From positions 1 to 29,962 of IMG/VR virus record IMGVR_UViG_3300021376_000248: a stretch of 29,962 nucleotides of DNA; one strand, written 5' to 3'. The position numbers and the translations under genes were made by a program. This document shows, piece by piece, positions 29,536 through 29,962 of this stretch. Below the pieces are notes generated by a model that saw nothing but the letters and a program-made list of their open reading frames with translations, searched no databases and was not told where the DNA came from. Within the stretch, counting starts at the first letter, position 1. Every line of letters begins with the position of its first letter. This stretch comes from a virus.

Positions 29536-29962
29536 TAGTAGTGTTTACTTAGGTAACCCTCTTCTTAAAAAAGCTAATGTTCCTATTGAATTTACAAAAG
29601 CACAAATAGAAGAGTATATTAAATGTAAAGATGATCCAGTATATTTTGCAAACAGTTATGTAAAAATTGTTTCTGTTGATGAAGGATTAATTCCTTTTAA
29701 GATGTATGATTTTCAAAAAGAATTGGTTCGAAGATTTCATCATAACAGATTTAATATAGCTAAATTACCCAGACAAACTGGTAAGTCAACAACTGTTGTT
29801 TCTTACCTACTCCATTATGCTTTATTTAATGATAGTGCAAACATTGGTATTCTTGCCAACAAAGCATCCACTGCTCGTGACCTATTAGGAAGATTACAGA
29901 CAGCATACGAGAATCTTCCTAAATGGTTACAGCAAGGTGTGATCGTTTGGAACAAGGGTTCT
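29528..29962 (+). CDS. 17: Large terminase subunit gp17, N-terminal part (cut by the right edge)
   Basis: The frame from ATG 29528 is open to the window end (145 residues of about 550-610 expected). KMYDFQKELVRRF (59-70) is the adenine-binding Q-like motif, and KLPRQTGKSTTVVSYLLHYAL contains the Walker A motif RQTGKST (82-88). ANIGILANKASTARDLLGRLQTAYENLP follows, as in the ATPase domain of T4-like gp17, shown here as IGILANKASTARDLLG. It is the motor that drives DNA into the prohead and cuts headful lengths; the nuclease half lies beyond the window. Its start lies inside the end of the zinc-ribbon gene, so expression is coupled to that gene and to the promoter at 29241. Confidence 0.95.
   Translation, partial: MNDSSVYLGNPLLKKANVPIEFTKAQIEEYIKCKDDPVYFANSYVKIVSVDEGLIPFKMYDFQKELVRRFHHNRFNIAKLPRQTGKSTTVVSYLLHYALFNDSANIGILANKASTARDLLGRLQTAYENLPKWLQQGVIVWNKGS

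Noticed and set aside
1-29962. tRNA genes, CRISPR arrays, integrase or insertion sequences
   Set aside because: Intergenic gaps are short and fully described by promoters, terminators and ribosome-binding sites. No cloverleaf, regular spacer array or transposase was recognised by eye.

Overview
The window is part of the genome of a T4-like myovirus, most probably one infecting marine picocyanobacteria. The evidence is the neck-to-terminase block in T4 order (gp13, gp14, gp15, gp16, gp17 at 25449-29962), repeated copies of the T4-type late promoter TATAAATA, AT-rich DNA, tightly packed same-strand genes, and a set of long repetitive fibre-like proteins of a kind known from cyanophages. The host itself cannot be read from the sequence.

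Layout. (1) Positions 1-12066 hold a tail-fibre/adhesin region: the 3' part of a giant repeat protein, a small fibre protein with a Mtd-like N-terminus, a 1088-residue protein with five carbohydrate-binding-like repeats followed by a probable beta-helix, two small beta-domain proteins, three paralogous Gly/Cys-rich proteins and a 229-residue protein of unknown role. A strong rho-independent terminator closes this region. (2) Positions 12150-19182 hold a sugar-nucleotide and glycan-modification module inserted among the structural genes. It encodes a family-9-like glycosyltransferase, two different NodU/CmcH-type O-carbamoyltransferases, an HldE-type heptose-1-phosphate nucleotidyltransferase, an HldE-type heptose kinase, a small HAD phosphatase, a cupin and, on the opposite strand, an HldD-type ADP-heptose 6-epimerase. 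(3) Positions 19236-25395 return to structural genes: a fibre protein and a 1667-residue virion protein. (4) Positions 25449-29962 hold the neck and packaging genes, with three small accessory genes between gp16 and gp17. The gp17 gene runs off the right edge.

How it works together. Late promoters of the T4 type lie just upstream of most transcription units, and genes within units overlap or lie a few bases apart, so most of the window should be made late with the virion. The sugar module carries recognisable kinase, nucleotidyltransferase and epimerase steps of ADP-L-glycero-D-manno-heptose synthesis, a candidate phosphatase, and transferases that could attach and carbamoylate the sugar. The first step, sedoheptulose-7-phosphate isomerase (GmhA), is not seen here. 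Its place among adhesin genes and its probable late expression suggest, by inference only, that the sugar decorates the phage's own fibres, although alteration of the host surface is also possible. No tRNA, CRISPR array, integrase, insertion sequence or reverse transcriptase was seen.
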